From Auanema rhodensis (Eukaryota; Nematoda; Chromadorea; Rhabditida; Rhabditidae), in contig OZ059897.1 of assembly GCA_964057225.1 (NCBI GenBank), positions 15,190,001-15,254,000 on the forward strand: a stretch of DNA of 64,000 nt, read 5' to 3'. Positions 49,902 to 64,000 of the stretch are shown piece after piece. The notes below the pieces were generated by a model. It was given only the letters and a program-made list of their open reading frames with translations, was not told the origin of the DNA and made no database searches. Position 1 is the stretch's first letter, and every line of letters starts with the position of its first letter. The translations under genes were made by a program, and so were the position numbers.

Positions 49902-50288
49902 ATGGCCGAATTAGACAATGAACAAGTTATCGAGCAGAAGAAGATTGATTAGTTCTTTGTCAAGGAGAGTGGTATTCTGGTGTTACTTTACGGAGATTCA
50001 TTCACTTCTTATTGATGGAAAGTGAGGATCATCCCGATTTTAATATTGAGCCTTTCAATCTTAAGCTTTTTGTGGACCAATTCTAAAGGCTCAATATTCA
50101 AGACAGTTGAAAACATGCAAGCTATGTTATTGGTACTACACTACGTATTTCATTTTAGATCAAATACTTTGAATGTAATTGTTGTTAATTGTTTTGAATG
50201 TAATTTAACTGAAAAGTTACATACCGTTAAAGATGCGAGAACACGATGTTTTCCTAAAGGAATAGGCGAAGTTCCTGAAGAAAAATAA
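49902..50288 (+). pseudogene. Possible broken coding remnant
   Basis: Coding-like pieces without an intact frame. The frame from the ATG at 49902 reads MAELDNEQVIEQKKID then TAG, then FFVKESGILVLLYGDSF up to a TGA, then an open run to 50288 ending IGEVPEEK. An overlapping frame from 50015 reads MESEDHPDFNIEPFNLKLF. This pattern could be a decayed gene with frame shifts, or a small gene whose introns I have misread. The family is not recognised. Confidence 0.25.
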
Positions 50289-50463
50289 AAAAGATAGTGC
50301 CCATGTATCTACCTTCATCTGGTAACCAGGAAACAACTCTGTGGGAGGGTAAGAGAAAGAGCTCTTTAATAACATGCAGTTATGTTCCCCAAACTCCGCC
50401 TATAAATCTCCTCAATTCAAAAGCCTAAGAAATATCTCATACACTATTTAAGGATTCTGCAGG

Positions 50464-53482
<3,019 letters not shown>

Positions 53483-53566
53483 TTTCATAATTCTTTCTTC
53501 TACTTGATCTCATTTTAGTACCAAATAGTTGCACATATATAACGTTTGATTCACAATAAATAATCT

Positions 53567-56064
53567 TTAATACCCGTCTTCAAAACTATCGTACAGTTCA
53601 TTATCAGCTTCTAGATTATCATCGGAATCATCTATTTCATAGTCCTCGTTAGAGTCTACATATAGAAGAGTTCCCGTATCCACGATTGTATCCGGACGGT
53701 GCAACACAGATTTCCCGTCAAAGCTTAATAAAAAAGTAAATTACAAATTACCGACAATATAATATACCTTGTCAAAATTAGAGGACCTTTTGGTAGTTTC
53801 CCCGGATCTTGTTGAGATCGATATATTTTCCACTGTTGATATCCAGCCAACCTCGAAAACGTCATTGGTCGGGATAAGTATGATATGATATCAACTTGTG
53901 AATTATCAATTGATGCTCTTGTCCACGGTAACATTGGAAACACACTAGAAGTATGTAAAATATATATCAAACTTGGATAGAAAACGATACAGTGAAAAGG
54001 CTTCCGCAACATCAACCATGTGAACTGCTTCATAACATAGTTTGAAATTAGCTCTAGCTTCCTTTAGAACATCTCCATATTTAGGTCTTGAAAATGTATA
54101 AGCTCCCGATTTTTTCTCTAAAACAGCATGTCTGAACTGTTAATACCATCACATACCTCTAACTCCATAGTTGTAATACTGTACATTCCGTGCGCAAATC
54201 TTAATTTTTTACTATATAAGAGTTTTTTGTTTTTTTTTTCACCTGGGCTGAGTATTCTTCACTAACATCCCTGACTTCCCAACGACTGGTTATAGCATCG
54301 CAAAGAGAAAAACTATCGAATATCTGTCTCGTAGCTCGGATTGATGGAGAGAAATTAGGCTCATGTTCATGTAGAAAACTAGTGACCTAAACTAAAATAA
54401 TAATTTTGTACGTTAACTGAAACATACCATAGAAGAAGACACATTTGTCATTTCTAAAACTTCATTAGCATCTCTTTTTAAACGAGGTCTATCAGGCAAC
54501 ACATCTGTTTCAAAAGAATCTTCCTTCAAGTCTTCCCTCTTGGCATATAATAAAGATCCAATTTGATGAAAAATCTGAAAAACTTTTTAATTATTTTTTA
54601 CACATGAGGGAAACATACCGAAGAGGTAAAAGATCCTTTATGAATAATCTCCAAATCCTTCACTCCGTTTTCATGGCTCAGTGAAAATTGAATTATATTT
54701 AAAGCAGCACGAATGTCTCCTACAGACGAATAAATAAGATTTTGAACTTTTAGGAGTGTAAAAAAAGTTTTAGAATAGAAGAACGAACCATTGGCAATAC
54801 TAACTGTATCCTTAAGTTTTGTAGTATTTATCTATAAATAATAAGAAAAACAATGATTTTTTGTAATATTTTCTCACCTTTAGTTTTAATATTTTACAAA
54901 TTCTATTTAGTGCTTTCTCCATGAAACGATTTGCAATTGGCAAAAAATTCAAAGATGTTATATTATTTTCCTAAAATTTTAAATTCTCAGATGAATAAAA
55001 ATATTGATGAATATTACATTTAAAAATATGGAGGTAAAAGCAGCTTTATACGAGTGCCAATAATCGCTACTATCATCTGTCAGGCAAAAAACTATAGAAA
55101 ATTTGCAATATTTTAATACTTGCGCTAGTTGAAGTTGAAATTCTCTAAAACTCCTAAAAAAAGAAAACGTGAACTGTACACTTATTAAAACTTCCCATTG
55201 ATTAGTAATTGGTAAAGAATCAATTAACAAAACCACAGGTCGCTCATCACCACAAGTTTTCCTAGGTTTCCGCATGAAATCGAAAAAAGCTTTTGAAGCA
55301 TTTTCCTGTAGACAAGATATTATTGTATTTTATGTTTGTTAGATCTACATGACAAATGCTTCCGTCAAATCCGTTCACTTCATAAAGCAACTCAGCATCG
55401 TAGGTTTGAACAGCAATATCGAGAGACCGACATAACACCTCAACAGATATACTTTTCCCTTCAAACTCAAACAGTTAAACAAACAAAGGAATAACGTTTA
55501 CTTACCAGCACCGGGAGGCCCCGTCAATAGAAGACGCCCATACCCACTTTTAGCTTCTTTTAACCATTGCGTAAGCTATATATATATATATATATAAACG
55601 TATACATATTTATATAAGTAAAATAAGATAAGACTTAAAAGAATGTTCATACCTCTTGAAGTTTTGTAGGATTTACAGCTAACTCAGATGAAGAAATAGG
55701 TCTAAATCGATCAGCGTACGACTGGTTCAGTTCAACTTTTGAATCTAAAAACTGATTATTGCTTTTCTAACTTTACTCTAACTGTACCCGAACTTTGCTT
55801 CGTAAATTCCCTTTGTGTTGTTAGGAAAGACCCTTGAGATTGCTGGGAAGATTTCCTAGTTTGCGAACGAGTTCTTTGAGTTAGAGACTGTGACATACAA
55901 GATCCATTAATTTGATTTAATTTTTTATTAATCTTTTGTGAGACTTGTGTTTTCTGGGAGCATTGTGAAAAAGAAGTTGCTTGTCGCTGAGAATTCATCC
56001 ATAGCCCATCCTCATCGTCCGAAGTCACAACAATAACTCGCTTTCTAGTTACTCGTTGAGACAT
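53567..56064 (-). CDS. RAD17 checkpoint clamp loader
   Basis: AAA+ protein that, with RFC2-5, loads the 9-1-1 clamp at DNA damage. The N-terminus is serine/glutamine-rich with many SQ or TQ sites (for example SQKINKK, SQSLTQRTRSQ), suitable for PIKK phosphorylation. The AAA region has YADRFRPISSSELAVNPTKL, corresponding to RAD17 KYKPETQHELAVH, then Walker A GRLLLTGPPGAGKS, with an intron inside the second glycine codon. A Walker B-like strand follows (RPVVLLIDSLP). After it come an AAA lid segment (KLKDTVSIANGDIRAALNII) and RAD17-like helices, then an acidic C-terminus ending SFEDGY. The start at 56064 diverges from the zinc-finger gene at 56337 with a 272-bp shared upstream region. Homologues in C. 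elegans are called hpr-17. Confidence 0.85.
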
Positions 56065-56336
56065 TTCAACACATACTCTTTAATGTGAAAATATGCCTAG
56101 CACAGTAATAAAAGCAAATTGAAACAATAGATTGTTTCAAAATGTTTCAAATTTTCAAAATTAACATACGCAAATGCGCGAATTCTTAATACAACAGGTG
56201 GTGACGTGGGAATGAAAACTTTAAGCTACTGCCCTTCTCGTGTAGTGTATTCTTGAGACAACTCTAAGCTTCTACTTTAAACTCAATTAGCATGTTCAAA
56301 AACTTATTTAACTTTTTTTCTTAGGTTTATGTCATT
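56065..56336. promoter_or_regulatory. Divergent intergenic region between RAD17 and zinc-finger gene
   Basis: 272 bp between two divergent start codons, so it must hold both promoters. An acceptor TTTTCTTAG lies 3 to 12 nt before the plus-strand ATGs, and TTAAAG precedes the RAD17 ATG. No clear TATA box was seen. Confidence 0.5.
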
Positions 56337-58551
56337 ATGTCAGGAGGTAGTTCGTCTGATGGTCTCCAAGATTTTAATTCAGACTCTGGACAGTCAATAA
56401 GTTATGTTGCTGTAGATACTAAAAGTTCATTACCTAGAGTTCATTCATTTAGAAGTTATTATACTCCATATGCGGTAAAATTGAAAATTAATTTAAATAT
56501 AATTTTTTTTTTAGAATTTACCTCCTAGTCAGTGTTTTCCTAGGAAACGATATATTATCATGCCTCCTAATAATTCCCAAAGAACCGCAGTACGCTGTCT
56601 AAGAACTTTACCTCCACGTGAAGTTAGTGATAAGAAAATTGTAAGTTGTCATTTATTCTAATCTAAATTTTGACGTATTGTTTTTTTCCTTTTCATTCCA
56701 ATTCCATATGCACTTTTGGTGTACGGTTGTGTTTCTTTAATTTGCCATTTAGTCAATTAATTTTTCTCTCTTCAGATTGGTGTGTCATCCAAGCATCAAG
56801 TATGGAATAGCTCAGATTCTCCTGCTTCGTCGTCATCTTCGTCTTCTAGTCGTCCACAATATATTTTAAAAATTAATCGTCCAAAAATTGAGGACATTAC
56901 TTTGTATAAAACATGATGAATTTAAGTTCATTAATCTATTGTTTTTAGAAACTCTAGGAAAGTTGATTTGAATGATTCTCTAAATCATGTAGATAATTCT
57001 ATACCTTTACATATACCTACAGTTCCACCTAGTATGTCAATAGGTGCAGAGTATACGGAAGAAGAAGTAGATGAACAGGAAGATTGTTCAGGTTCGTTTA
57101 TTTTTTTTTCTAATTTAATTTTGTAATCTAGATGTTGTTGATAATTCCTCATATTCATATTTTCCTTCAATAGTTCGTACAAAACCGGAGCAAATGCAAT
57201 ATAAGTAAGTGTCTATTAATGTTTATGCGTATATAAGTAATGTTTCAAGTTGCATGGAACTGGAATGCTTTTGGCGAGGATCTTCCCTAGCCGCCTTGAA
57301 ACGTCACACGAACACAGCTCATCCTTCCAAACAAGTTCAAATGATGTTGGCTAACAAGAAAATTGTTTCAACAGGGGATAAACCGCCATCTAAACCTAAA
57401 GGGGTATGTACTCGTGCACTTTGCAATTTTATTCTGTTTTTATAGGTAAGGTGTAGCGAATGCGATGCTTTGGCATATTCGAGACCTCTTCTCTTAAAGC
57501 ATATGACTAACACACATGGATTTGAAGCACCTTTAATAACTCGAACTTTTGAAAGTAGAGAAGAATTACAGGTAATATTGTACACATATTATGGTTTAGT
57601 TACTAGTGGTATTATAGCAATGGCTCGAAGAACTCAGAACAACACATTCTGTTGAATTTGTTGTGTCATCGGGATCCAAAAAATGGGGATACGGTCTACA
57701 GGTTAGTAATAAAGAAAAATAAATTAACAAATATAATTTTAAGGTGCATTACTTAACTTGTTCACGTAGTGGTGATCAGAAAGAAAGACCTAATAAAAAG
57801 TATGCACGACCACCACGACCATCTATTAAATGCGGTAAAAACTGCATGGCTTATCTAAAGGTTTTTCTAAGGTGAAATAGTTTTACATATACGGTGTTTT
57901 GCAGATTAAACAGAATCCTGTTACTTCTGTCCTTCAAATTGAAGGTTGTTTGTATCATAGTGGTCATCTAATTGATGGAAGCATGATAAAGCTGACTCCT
58001 GCTGAAGTATGATTGAAATATTCTGGAAAACAATTAGAAATATGAGTATTGCAGCAAAGAAAAATAGCTACTATAAAAGAACAATATGAGAGAAATCAAC
58101 TACACTGGGATGCAGAGAATATGTCGGGCGTTAGAGGTATGCTCATTTTTATTGTGCAAAATGCAGAATCATCAAAAAAAGTATTATGTTATATCTAATT
58201 ATTTATTATAGATATTCTTGGTAGTGCTGGACGATTCCGATTGATTGCTGATAATTCTTTGGCTTTATTACTGCACGATTGGATCAAGGATGTAATTTCT
58301 TCTTTTAATTACTCATTTAATCTAATATTTTTAGTTACGTATGAAAGCTGTCGTAAAGGTAGAACCTTCTCCATTTTTCGAAAGTATGTCGCCGCGTGGA
58401 ATGAAGTTTGAAGAAGATACTTTTGATATTTTCTCAAATGATATGGTAAATATTTGAAAAATTGAAAATTTCATAATCTATTCCAATTCAGATTCTGGAT
58501 AGTTTTGGCGATGTGTATAGCGAATCCCCACTGCTATCAGATACTCAATAG
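56337..58551 (+). CDS. C2H2 zinc-finger protein with FAR1/CaRF-like DNA-binding domain
   Basis: Probable transcription factor on about 12 exons. The N-terminal third is disordered and serine/proline-rich ([34 protein letters not shown]). Two C2H2 fingers follow: CMELEC-X12-HTNTAH and CSEC-X12-HMTNTH. Next comes a domain with [41 protein letters not shown] and [11 protein letters not shown]. The spaced C, C and H/H residues resemble the WRKY-GCM1-like fold of FAR1/MULE transposase-derived domains and the CaRF family. A third region ([20 protein letters not shown]) is unassigned. It ends ESPLLSDTQ. The domain may have come from a transposase. Family placement is by motif pattern only. Confidence 0.65.
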
Positions 58552-58800
58552 TATTGCTTGTAAGAAGTTGTATGTGATGTTCATTGTTCTATGCTATTGC
58601 CTTGAGATTTGAGTAGATTTTTAGATAATCCTTAGAGGATAATATATATCATTAGAGCACAGTAAATTTTTACTAGATTTTGTGTCAGAGTATATTGCAC
58701 TGTAATTGTTAATAGATATTTGCTATAATCATAACGTGGGCTAAAGTAGTTTATTACCCTCAAAGATTAATAAATTAAGTCAACAACCATTAAACCTAGT
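58552..58800. other. Convergent 3' intergenic region
   Basis: 250 bp between the stop codons of the zinc-finger gene (plus) and OST48 (minus). AT-rich, with an AATAAA on the plus strand at about 58,770. Nothing else was seen. Confidence 0.5.
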
Positions 58801-60439
58801 TTACTTGTTTTTACCAGTAGTGCTTTGCTTGGCAGGTTCCTTGAAATGAAGGAAAACAACAGAGAACAATACAAGTCCAACCATCATTGAGAAAGAAGAA
58901 GCATAGTAAGGATAGGCAGATGGAATGAAGCGCTCATATTGAGTATGAAGAAGTGGTCGAACAGAAACCTAGATACAAATATAAATACAAGTACTAATAA
59001 TAGAAATACCTGTTGAACATCATAAAGATGAGTATATCCTACTCTTCTATAGTCAACTAAGAACTTGAAAACTCCATAAACGTCAGGAAGTATAAATTTA
59101 ACATATAGTCGGCCATTCTGCGAAAGAGAACCCAAATTTAAATTTAAACATTAAAGCACTTACCTTGTTCTGAAGAACAGTACGGACAAAAGGATCGATT
59201 CGGACGAATTCCAACTGAACATCTTTTCCTTGGAATGGCTCCCATTTTCCATTCTTGAATTCCTCGATTTCAATACTATATTCTACCTCATCGGTTATAG
59301 TGTATTCAGTTGGAACAATGCTGCTTCCAGCCAAATGATGAGTGACCTTCTTAACTCTGATAACTCCAGCCTCCTTAAGCACCCACTTAGACAGTTCAGT
59401 AACAAGTTGAAGATTTCCAGAAGTAGTAGGCCTGAACGTTATTGAATAATTTTATAAATTCAAGAAAAATAAATTATGCATGAAAAAAACATACTTATCA
59501 GCCAAACCAGCCTTGTGAACTTTGGCAGTGATGAACTTGTTGGAGAACATATCTAAAGAACCAGAGAAAACAACTCGAGCGTTTTTACGAGTTTGCAAAG
59601 CTCCAATAAGAAGAGCTTGCTTTCCAGCAACAGTGGGAGTCTAGAATTACACTTTATACTTTGAAGATACGTGAATTATGAGCTAACCTTAGTGATTGGC
59701 TCGGAGGGCTTGTGAGAATAAGCAGTAGATGAAGCATGAAGAACTTCAAGGCGTAAACGATTGTTTTTTCCAGCAACCAAAGCAGCACCCTTAAAAATGA
59801 AAATCAAATGTGCTCAAATATTGTGCGATATACCTTAAAGAGGATAGGGCTCAAGTTCTTGGTTTCTCCAACTATAAGATTTGCTTTGATGAGTTGATCC
59901 TTTTCAGCAACAACAGTGGTATGATAACCATCATCCAAAAGAGCATCAAAGTTATGATGATCAATAAGAGCAGAATCAGTTTCATCGAATTCGAATCCAT
60001 GCTCAACAGCCAACTCTCTGATTCCTTCTCCAAGGTTAGATCCTCCAGCAACAAGAACGTTTCCTCCGTTATCGACAAAGCTAGATATTTCTTTGACATT
60101 TACATTGCCTCCAAACTCTGAAAAAAAAAGCAAAAGTTACAATATTAATTTTCAGAAAAAGTACCGTCAACTGATGGTGCGAAGAGAATCAAATGATCAT
60201 AGACAAGTTCTCCATACTTTTGTAGACTAAGAGAAGTATCATCAGCAGATTTAACAAATACTTGATGACCTCTCTCTATAAATAAGAATAAGTGGAATAT
60301 TCTAGTTCTTCTACATACCTTTTAAAGATTGGAGGAAAATAGAATGAGAATCTTTAACTCCAAGGTTCTCAACTAGAACCAAAACTTTTCCTGCAGATAC
60401 AACTGTAGTAGCTACAAGCAGCAACAAAGTCCAATTCAT
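58801..60439 (-). CDS. ost-1: OST48, oligosaccharyltransferase 48-kDa subunit (DDOST/WBP1)
   Basis: Structural subunit of the ER oligosaccharyltransferase that N-glycosylates nascent proteins. It starts with a signal peptide ([16 protein letters not shown]) and then [20 protein letters not shown], with [11 protein letters not shown] and [18 protein letters not shown] typical of the family. Further conserved blocks are [30 protein letters not shown] and [16 protein letters not shown]. The lumenal part ends [19 protein letters not shown], followed by one membrane helix ([19 protein letters not shown]) and a short cytosolic tail ending in lysines (TTGKNK). The length of about 440 aa is normal. 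It lies 304 bp downstream of SDS22. I use the symbol ost-1 by homology; the ortholog name is not proven. Confidence 0.93.
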
Positions 60440-60743
60440 TATTGAACCTAATTACTATGCAAAAGCTTACACAGCGATATGATATAATATGCCACGTCCA
60501 TTCAAACTGTTATATTTCTACCGTATTGCAATATTCCAGTCGAGACCTATACTCGCGCAAATATAGTGATAACTGTCTTAGTTTTTGATACCAAAAATGA
60601 AGAGGTATATGTTGAATCAAAAATGTAGTATTTTTCCAATATCTATTATATGAATTAATAATCGAGTAAATAAATTTTTTAATATGAAATACATAATACA
60701 TTATGATGACATTTACATTACAAGTATTTCAAAGAAGTAAGTT

Positions 60744-62047
60744 TCATTTACACAATAAAGCATCAACTTGGCTGACATTGGGTAGAGCCAACATAACTTT
60801 TCGTCTATAACCAGTTCGATCCTGAATATTTAAAATTGATATCAATACAGAGTAATTATGTACCTGAGTGTATATAGGGTTGTGTTCCAAATAAACTGTT
60901 TCTAATTCTGGCAAACTGCTTAAATGTTGCAACTCTTTCCAGTCTTCAATTTTGTTGTTGTTAGCCTAAATAATAAAATGGTAATTACAGTGCTCTTGTA
61001 ATTTTAGAAACCCATATATCCGTCAACTGCTTGAGCTCTTGGAATGCCGACAAAGACTTCAAATCATTAGATGCTATATCAACTATTTTTAGCTTTTTCT
61101 ATATTTTTAATATAAAGAAGGTTAAGAATTTAAAAAAAATACCAAGTTGGACAACGCGTTTATATCGGAAATACCCTGATCACTCAAGTATATCTCCTCC
61201 AATTCTTTCAAATTCTCAATATTTTCAACTTTTACAAGACGATTTCCCTTAAATAGTTAAAGTTTAGTAAGTTTACGTAACAGCCAAAACTGACAGGCAT
61301 GCTCAATAGGGTGACATTAACTAATTCATTTATTCCTTCAATTTGACGAATTTTATTTTTGCCCAGATACAACTCTTTCAGGTTTACCAAATGAGAAATA
61401 TTCTCAATTTTTTTGATTCTACAAATTCCAAACATTGAGACGAGGATGATAGAACAAAATACCTGTTATCTCCCAATTCCAATAATACTAGATTGACTAA
61501 ATTATCCAACCCTTTAATCTCAGAAATTTTGTTATGAACCAAATATAAGTGAGTAAGATGCTTTAAATTATCCAGACCTTCCAGCTCGCGAATTCTGCCG
61601 GTTAAAATATAATTAATATGAATAAAAATTAAAAACCTGTTATAACTCAAGTCAAGATGAACTAAGTTCACTAGTGCGTCCAAGCCTTCAATTTTAATCA
61701 ACTGATTCTCATACAAATCCAGCTCACGTAATTGGGCAGGGAAGCAATCACGATTTATAGAAGTTAGGAGATTGTTTCTCATCGCAATTTCCTAAAGCTT
61801 CAATTTGACAAAAAATGTAAACAGGATTTTCTACCTGTAGTTTTAAAAATCTCTTGAAATCAGGAACATGGTCAGCACGAACATGAGTTAGATCAATTAG
61901 CTAAAGTGTTCATTTAGAAAAAAATCACAAAGAGCTAGCTACTTCTTCATCATCTTTAAAATCGTTGATATCAAATTGATTCTTTTGAACAGGTTCTTGT
62001 TCTTCGATTTGAGCAATTTGCTGTTGTTCTTCTTCAGAATCAGACAT
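60744..62047 (-). CDS. sds-22: SDS22 (PPP1R7), leucine-rich PP1 regulator
   Basis: Leucine-rich repeat partner of protein phosphatase 1, acting in PP1 assembly and mitosis. It starts MSDSEEEQQQIAQIEEQEP, an acidic tail, then about a dozen 22-residue SDS22-type repeats such as LRELDLYENQLIKIEGLDAL, LKHLTHLYLVHNKISEIKGL and LVNLKELYLGKNKIRQIEGI. The LRR cap follows (ELETVYLEHNPIY, YRRKVMLALPNVSQVDA), which closes SDS22 proteins. The end is LLCK. Introns fall at similar places within repeats. TTTCAG lies 2 nt before the ATG, and the gene starts 112 bp downstream of the SMIM20-like stop, classic nematode operon spacing. Confidence 0.94.
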
Positions 62048-62159
62048 TTCTGAAATATTTTATTTTAAGAATAATATAGCAAAAATTATCAACACAAAAT
62101 ACAAAAGAACTGAATAAAATACATAATATATTCTTCAAAGTAAAATCCTATTGTGACGA

Positions 62160-62438
62160 TCATTTCTTCCCAAATGGGTCAGACCACACTCGTTGACTTT
62201 GAGCTAGATCCTCCTTATTAGCCTTTAGAAGAGCTCTTTCTTCTGCTTGAGCTTTTTTATAATAATCATTATGAATCTTTGGATATATGCAGACACCATA
62301 GGCAGCCAGACTCGTGATAATTATGGTGCACGCAACTCCAATAGTTCCCATAGACGGAGCAGAAAGTCGGCCAAAGGCAGGAAATTTATTTTTCACAGAC
62401 AACCAGAATGGAACAGGGGCTCCAGCAGGAACACGCAT
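62160..62438 (-). CDS. SMIM20/MITRAC7-like mitochondrial inner-membrane protein
   Basis: Single-exon, 92-aa protein. One membrane helix is visible (TIGVACTIIITSLAAYGVCI), followed by YPKIHNDYYKKAQAEERALL and the ending QRVWSDPFGKK. Human SMIM20, the MITRAC7 factor that stabilises newly made COX1 in cytochrome c oxidase assembly, ends LKVWSDPFGRK after a similar YxxxYYKK-type segment. It is longer than the human protein (67 aa) because of an N-terminal extension (MRVPAGAPVPFWLSVKNK). The frame overlapping on the plus strand is a shadow. An acceptor TTTTTAAAG lies 4 nt before the ATG. Confidence 0.8.
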   Translation of the reverse strand: MRVPAGAPVPFWLSVKNKFPAFGRLSAPSMGTIGVACTIIITSLAAYGVCIYPKIHNDYYKKAQAEERALLKANKEDLAQSQRVWSDPFGKK

Positions 62439-62684
62439 AGTTCTTTAAAAATCTCATATTCATTAGAACAAATCTATTAAACACTTATAAATTATTAAGA
62501 ATAGAAATAAGAATAACATAAACACAAGAAATTAACTTGAATGGAAATTTCAATACTCAATGCTCTAATGCGAAAAACAAAAAATGACCTACTGATAATA
62601 AAATAAAAAGCGAAAAGGCAGTATAGCGTAGACAGAAAACCATATATTATAAGAATAGTTTGATATTAATGACGCATTGTTTCT

Positions 62685-63631
62685 TCACCAATTCATTCCT
62701 AGGTAAGATTTCAGGAATTTTTCATGGATTTCGGAGAAAATCATGTCACAACTTCTTATTTCATATCGTAGCCACTGTAAAATCTGTTATATCAAAGGAG
62801 TTGATTAGTACCTACCTCAGCTTCACTAAGAATACTTTCTCTATCTTCACCCATTTTGCCGAAGTTTTTGCATATCTAAGACAATTAAAATAGAATAAAT
62901 GTTAAGGATTACTCTGTTACTTTAGTTATTATTTCAAATTTGCTTAAAATTATATTGCATAAATGTGCTTCCAAAACAACTCTGTGACCACAAGGTATCT
63001 TTTTTTCCTGAATTATAAAATATAATAAAATAAATTAATAACTGAATCAAGAATTAACTTACCACATGTGCTTCCCAAATATCTAAACCTTGACAAGCTT
63101 TGTCCAAAAGTTCTGTTAGTATATCAAACCTTAAATATATTTATTACAGCATTCCTTGATTTTTTTTGAGAGATACCTCATTTCATTTAAACCTTCTTCT
63201 TTGTTTGGTATATTCATTAAGAGTTCTTCTATCCGCTTTATCTGTTTCTCACATTCAATGAATCGACGTGATATATCCTAAAGTTCAAATTTAACCACTT
63301 TACAAAGGCGGAACTACGGGAATATATTTCTTTGCAACGATTTCAGGGATGTTTTTTTTATCAAAGTAAAATGATAAATTTTGTTTCTGTAAATCAGCAT
63401 AAAACGCTGCATCGTCTGCTTCATAAGCTAAATTAAAATAATAAACAAGGAACAACACAACGTCATACTATCAAGTCCCAACTGTTTTACTTTATCTTGT
63501 ATTGGAAAAGCTGGAGCCTCGGGGAACTTTTCTTCTAATAATTCGTGCATATAATTATCGGCTAACTGAGGAAAAATAGATTAAATACATATTTGATATT
63601 CATTAACTACATTCTTCTTGTTTGAGGACAT
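62685..63631 (-). CDS. Hypothetical helical protein
   Basis: Not recognised. About seven short exons. It starts MSSNKKNLADNYMHELLEEK, then FPEAPAFPIQDKVKQLGLDA and KKNIPEIVAKKYI. A coiled-coil-like region follows (DISRRFIECEKQIKRIEELL), then LLDKACQGLDIWEAHVEKKI. The last exons give ICKNFGKMGEDRESILSEAE and WLRYEIRSCDMIFSEIHEKF, and the stop follows LGMNW. It has no signal peptide or membrane helix. It looks like a small subunit of a protein complex, but I cannot name it. It is 246 bp upstream of the SMIM20-like gene on the same strand. CTTATAG lies 10 nt before the ATG. Confidence 0.7.
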
Positions 63632-64000
63632 CAACTGGTATCTATAAGATTTTTAAATAAAATGACCGGTCACGCATTACGTGGAAGAAATGGAATAAAA
63701 AATTTGCATATTTATGAATTGTTAACGAATTATTTAAGTTGACTGTAGTAGTTTAGAGATGTTCAGTTTACAACGCTTAAATAATTAGAACTTATTGACA
63801 CCAGCTCACAGCTAGTTCATTCATCCTCTTTGCATCAAGCATCTCAAAAATCCTTTTCGTCTTTTTCTTATGAAAATTTGAAATATAAAGCTAAATGTCG
63901 AGTTAGCTGCCAACGATGTCGACGACGCTCGTCGTCTTTCAGAAACGAGGCCTACGACACAACTCAAAAGACGATTTATTTGTTTTCTTTGAGCAGCATA
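63632..64000. other. Upstream region at the right edge, possible start of a plus-strand gene
   Basis: This holds the promoter of the minus-strand set ending at 60439. On the plus strand, an ATG at 63916 opens MSTTLVVFQKRGLRHNSKDD and stays open to the window end, so a divergent gene may begin here. It is too short to identify. TTTCAG at about 63940 could also be a splice acceptor. Confidence 0.3.

Overview
This is eukaryotic DNA, AT-rich and gene-dense, and it is almost certainly from a nematode. The genes have many short introns, mostly about 40-60 bp. The galectin at 39-43 kb is very close to Caenorhabditis LEC-1. An AGE-1-type class I PI3-kinase, SDS22, OST48 and other homologues fit an animal. 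Most start codons have an AG splice acceptor 0-22 nt upstream, and same-strand genes are spaced about 110-300 bp apart. Both are hallmarks of nematode SL trans-splicing and operons. Acceptors are often TAG or AAG rather than the strict TTTCAG of Caenorhabditis, so I do not name a genus.

Region 1 (1-12,020) is satellite DNA. A 200-bp tandem array (48 full units plus a partial one, no indels noticed on reading) is followed directly by six units of an unrelated 371-bp repeat.

Region 2 (12,312-29,277) is a tightly packed minus-strand block. In transcription order it holds an AK3-type adenylate kinase, mitochondrial ribosomal protein L37, geranylgeranyltransferase-I beta (with a TAF1C-like gene inside its large intron), WASH1, PIG-P, NOA1 and SNX14. 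PIG-P and NOA1 overlap by the four bases ATGA and share a splice acceptor. The block may be one or more operons.

Region 3 (30.2-38.9 kb, minus) has one uncertain gene, then a short unknown gene, Mediator MED8 and an AGE-1/p110-like PI3-kinase. The last three are closely spaced and look co-transcribed.

Region 4 (39.4-49.1 kb) contains a tandem-repeat galectin with a long 5' intron and an apparent alternative first exon, then about 5.7 kb of AT-rich non-coding DNA with one GC-richer, promoter-like patch at about 44.1 kb.

Region 5 (49.1-58.6 kb) has cyclophilin A and a divergent alpha-tubulin on the plus strand, convergent RAD17 (minus), and a plus-strand C2H2 zinc-finger gene divergent from RAD17.

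Region 6 (58.8-64 kb, minus) has another closely spaced set: an unknown helical protein, SMIM20/MITRAC7-like, SDS22 (PPP1R7) and OST48.

I see no bacterial operon features, CRISPR array, tRNA or rRNA gene. CDS coordinates give the genomic span from start to stop codon, introns included. Exon joins were worked out by eye from splice signals and protein similarity.
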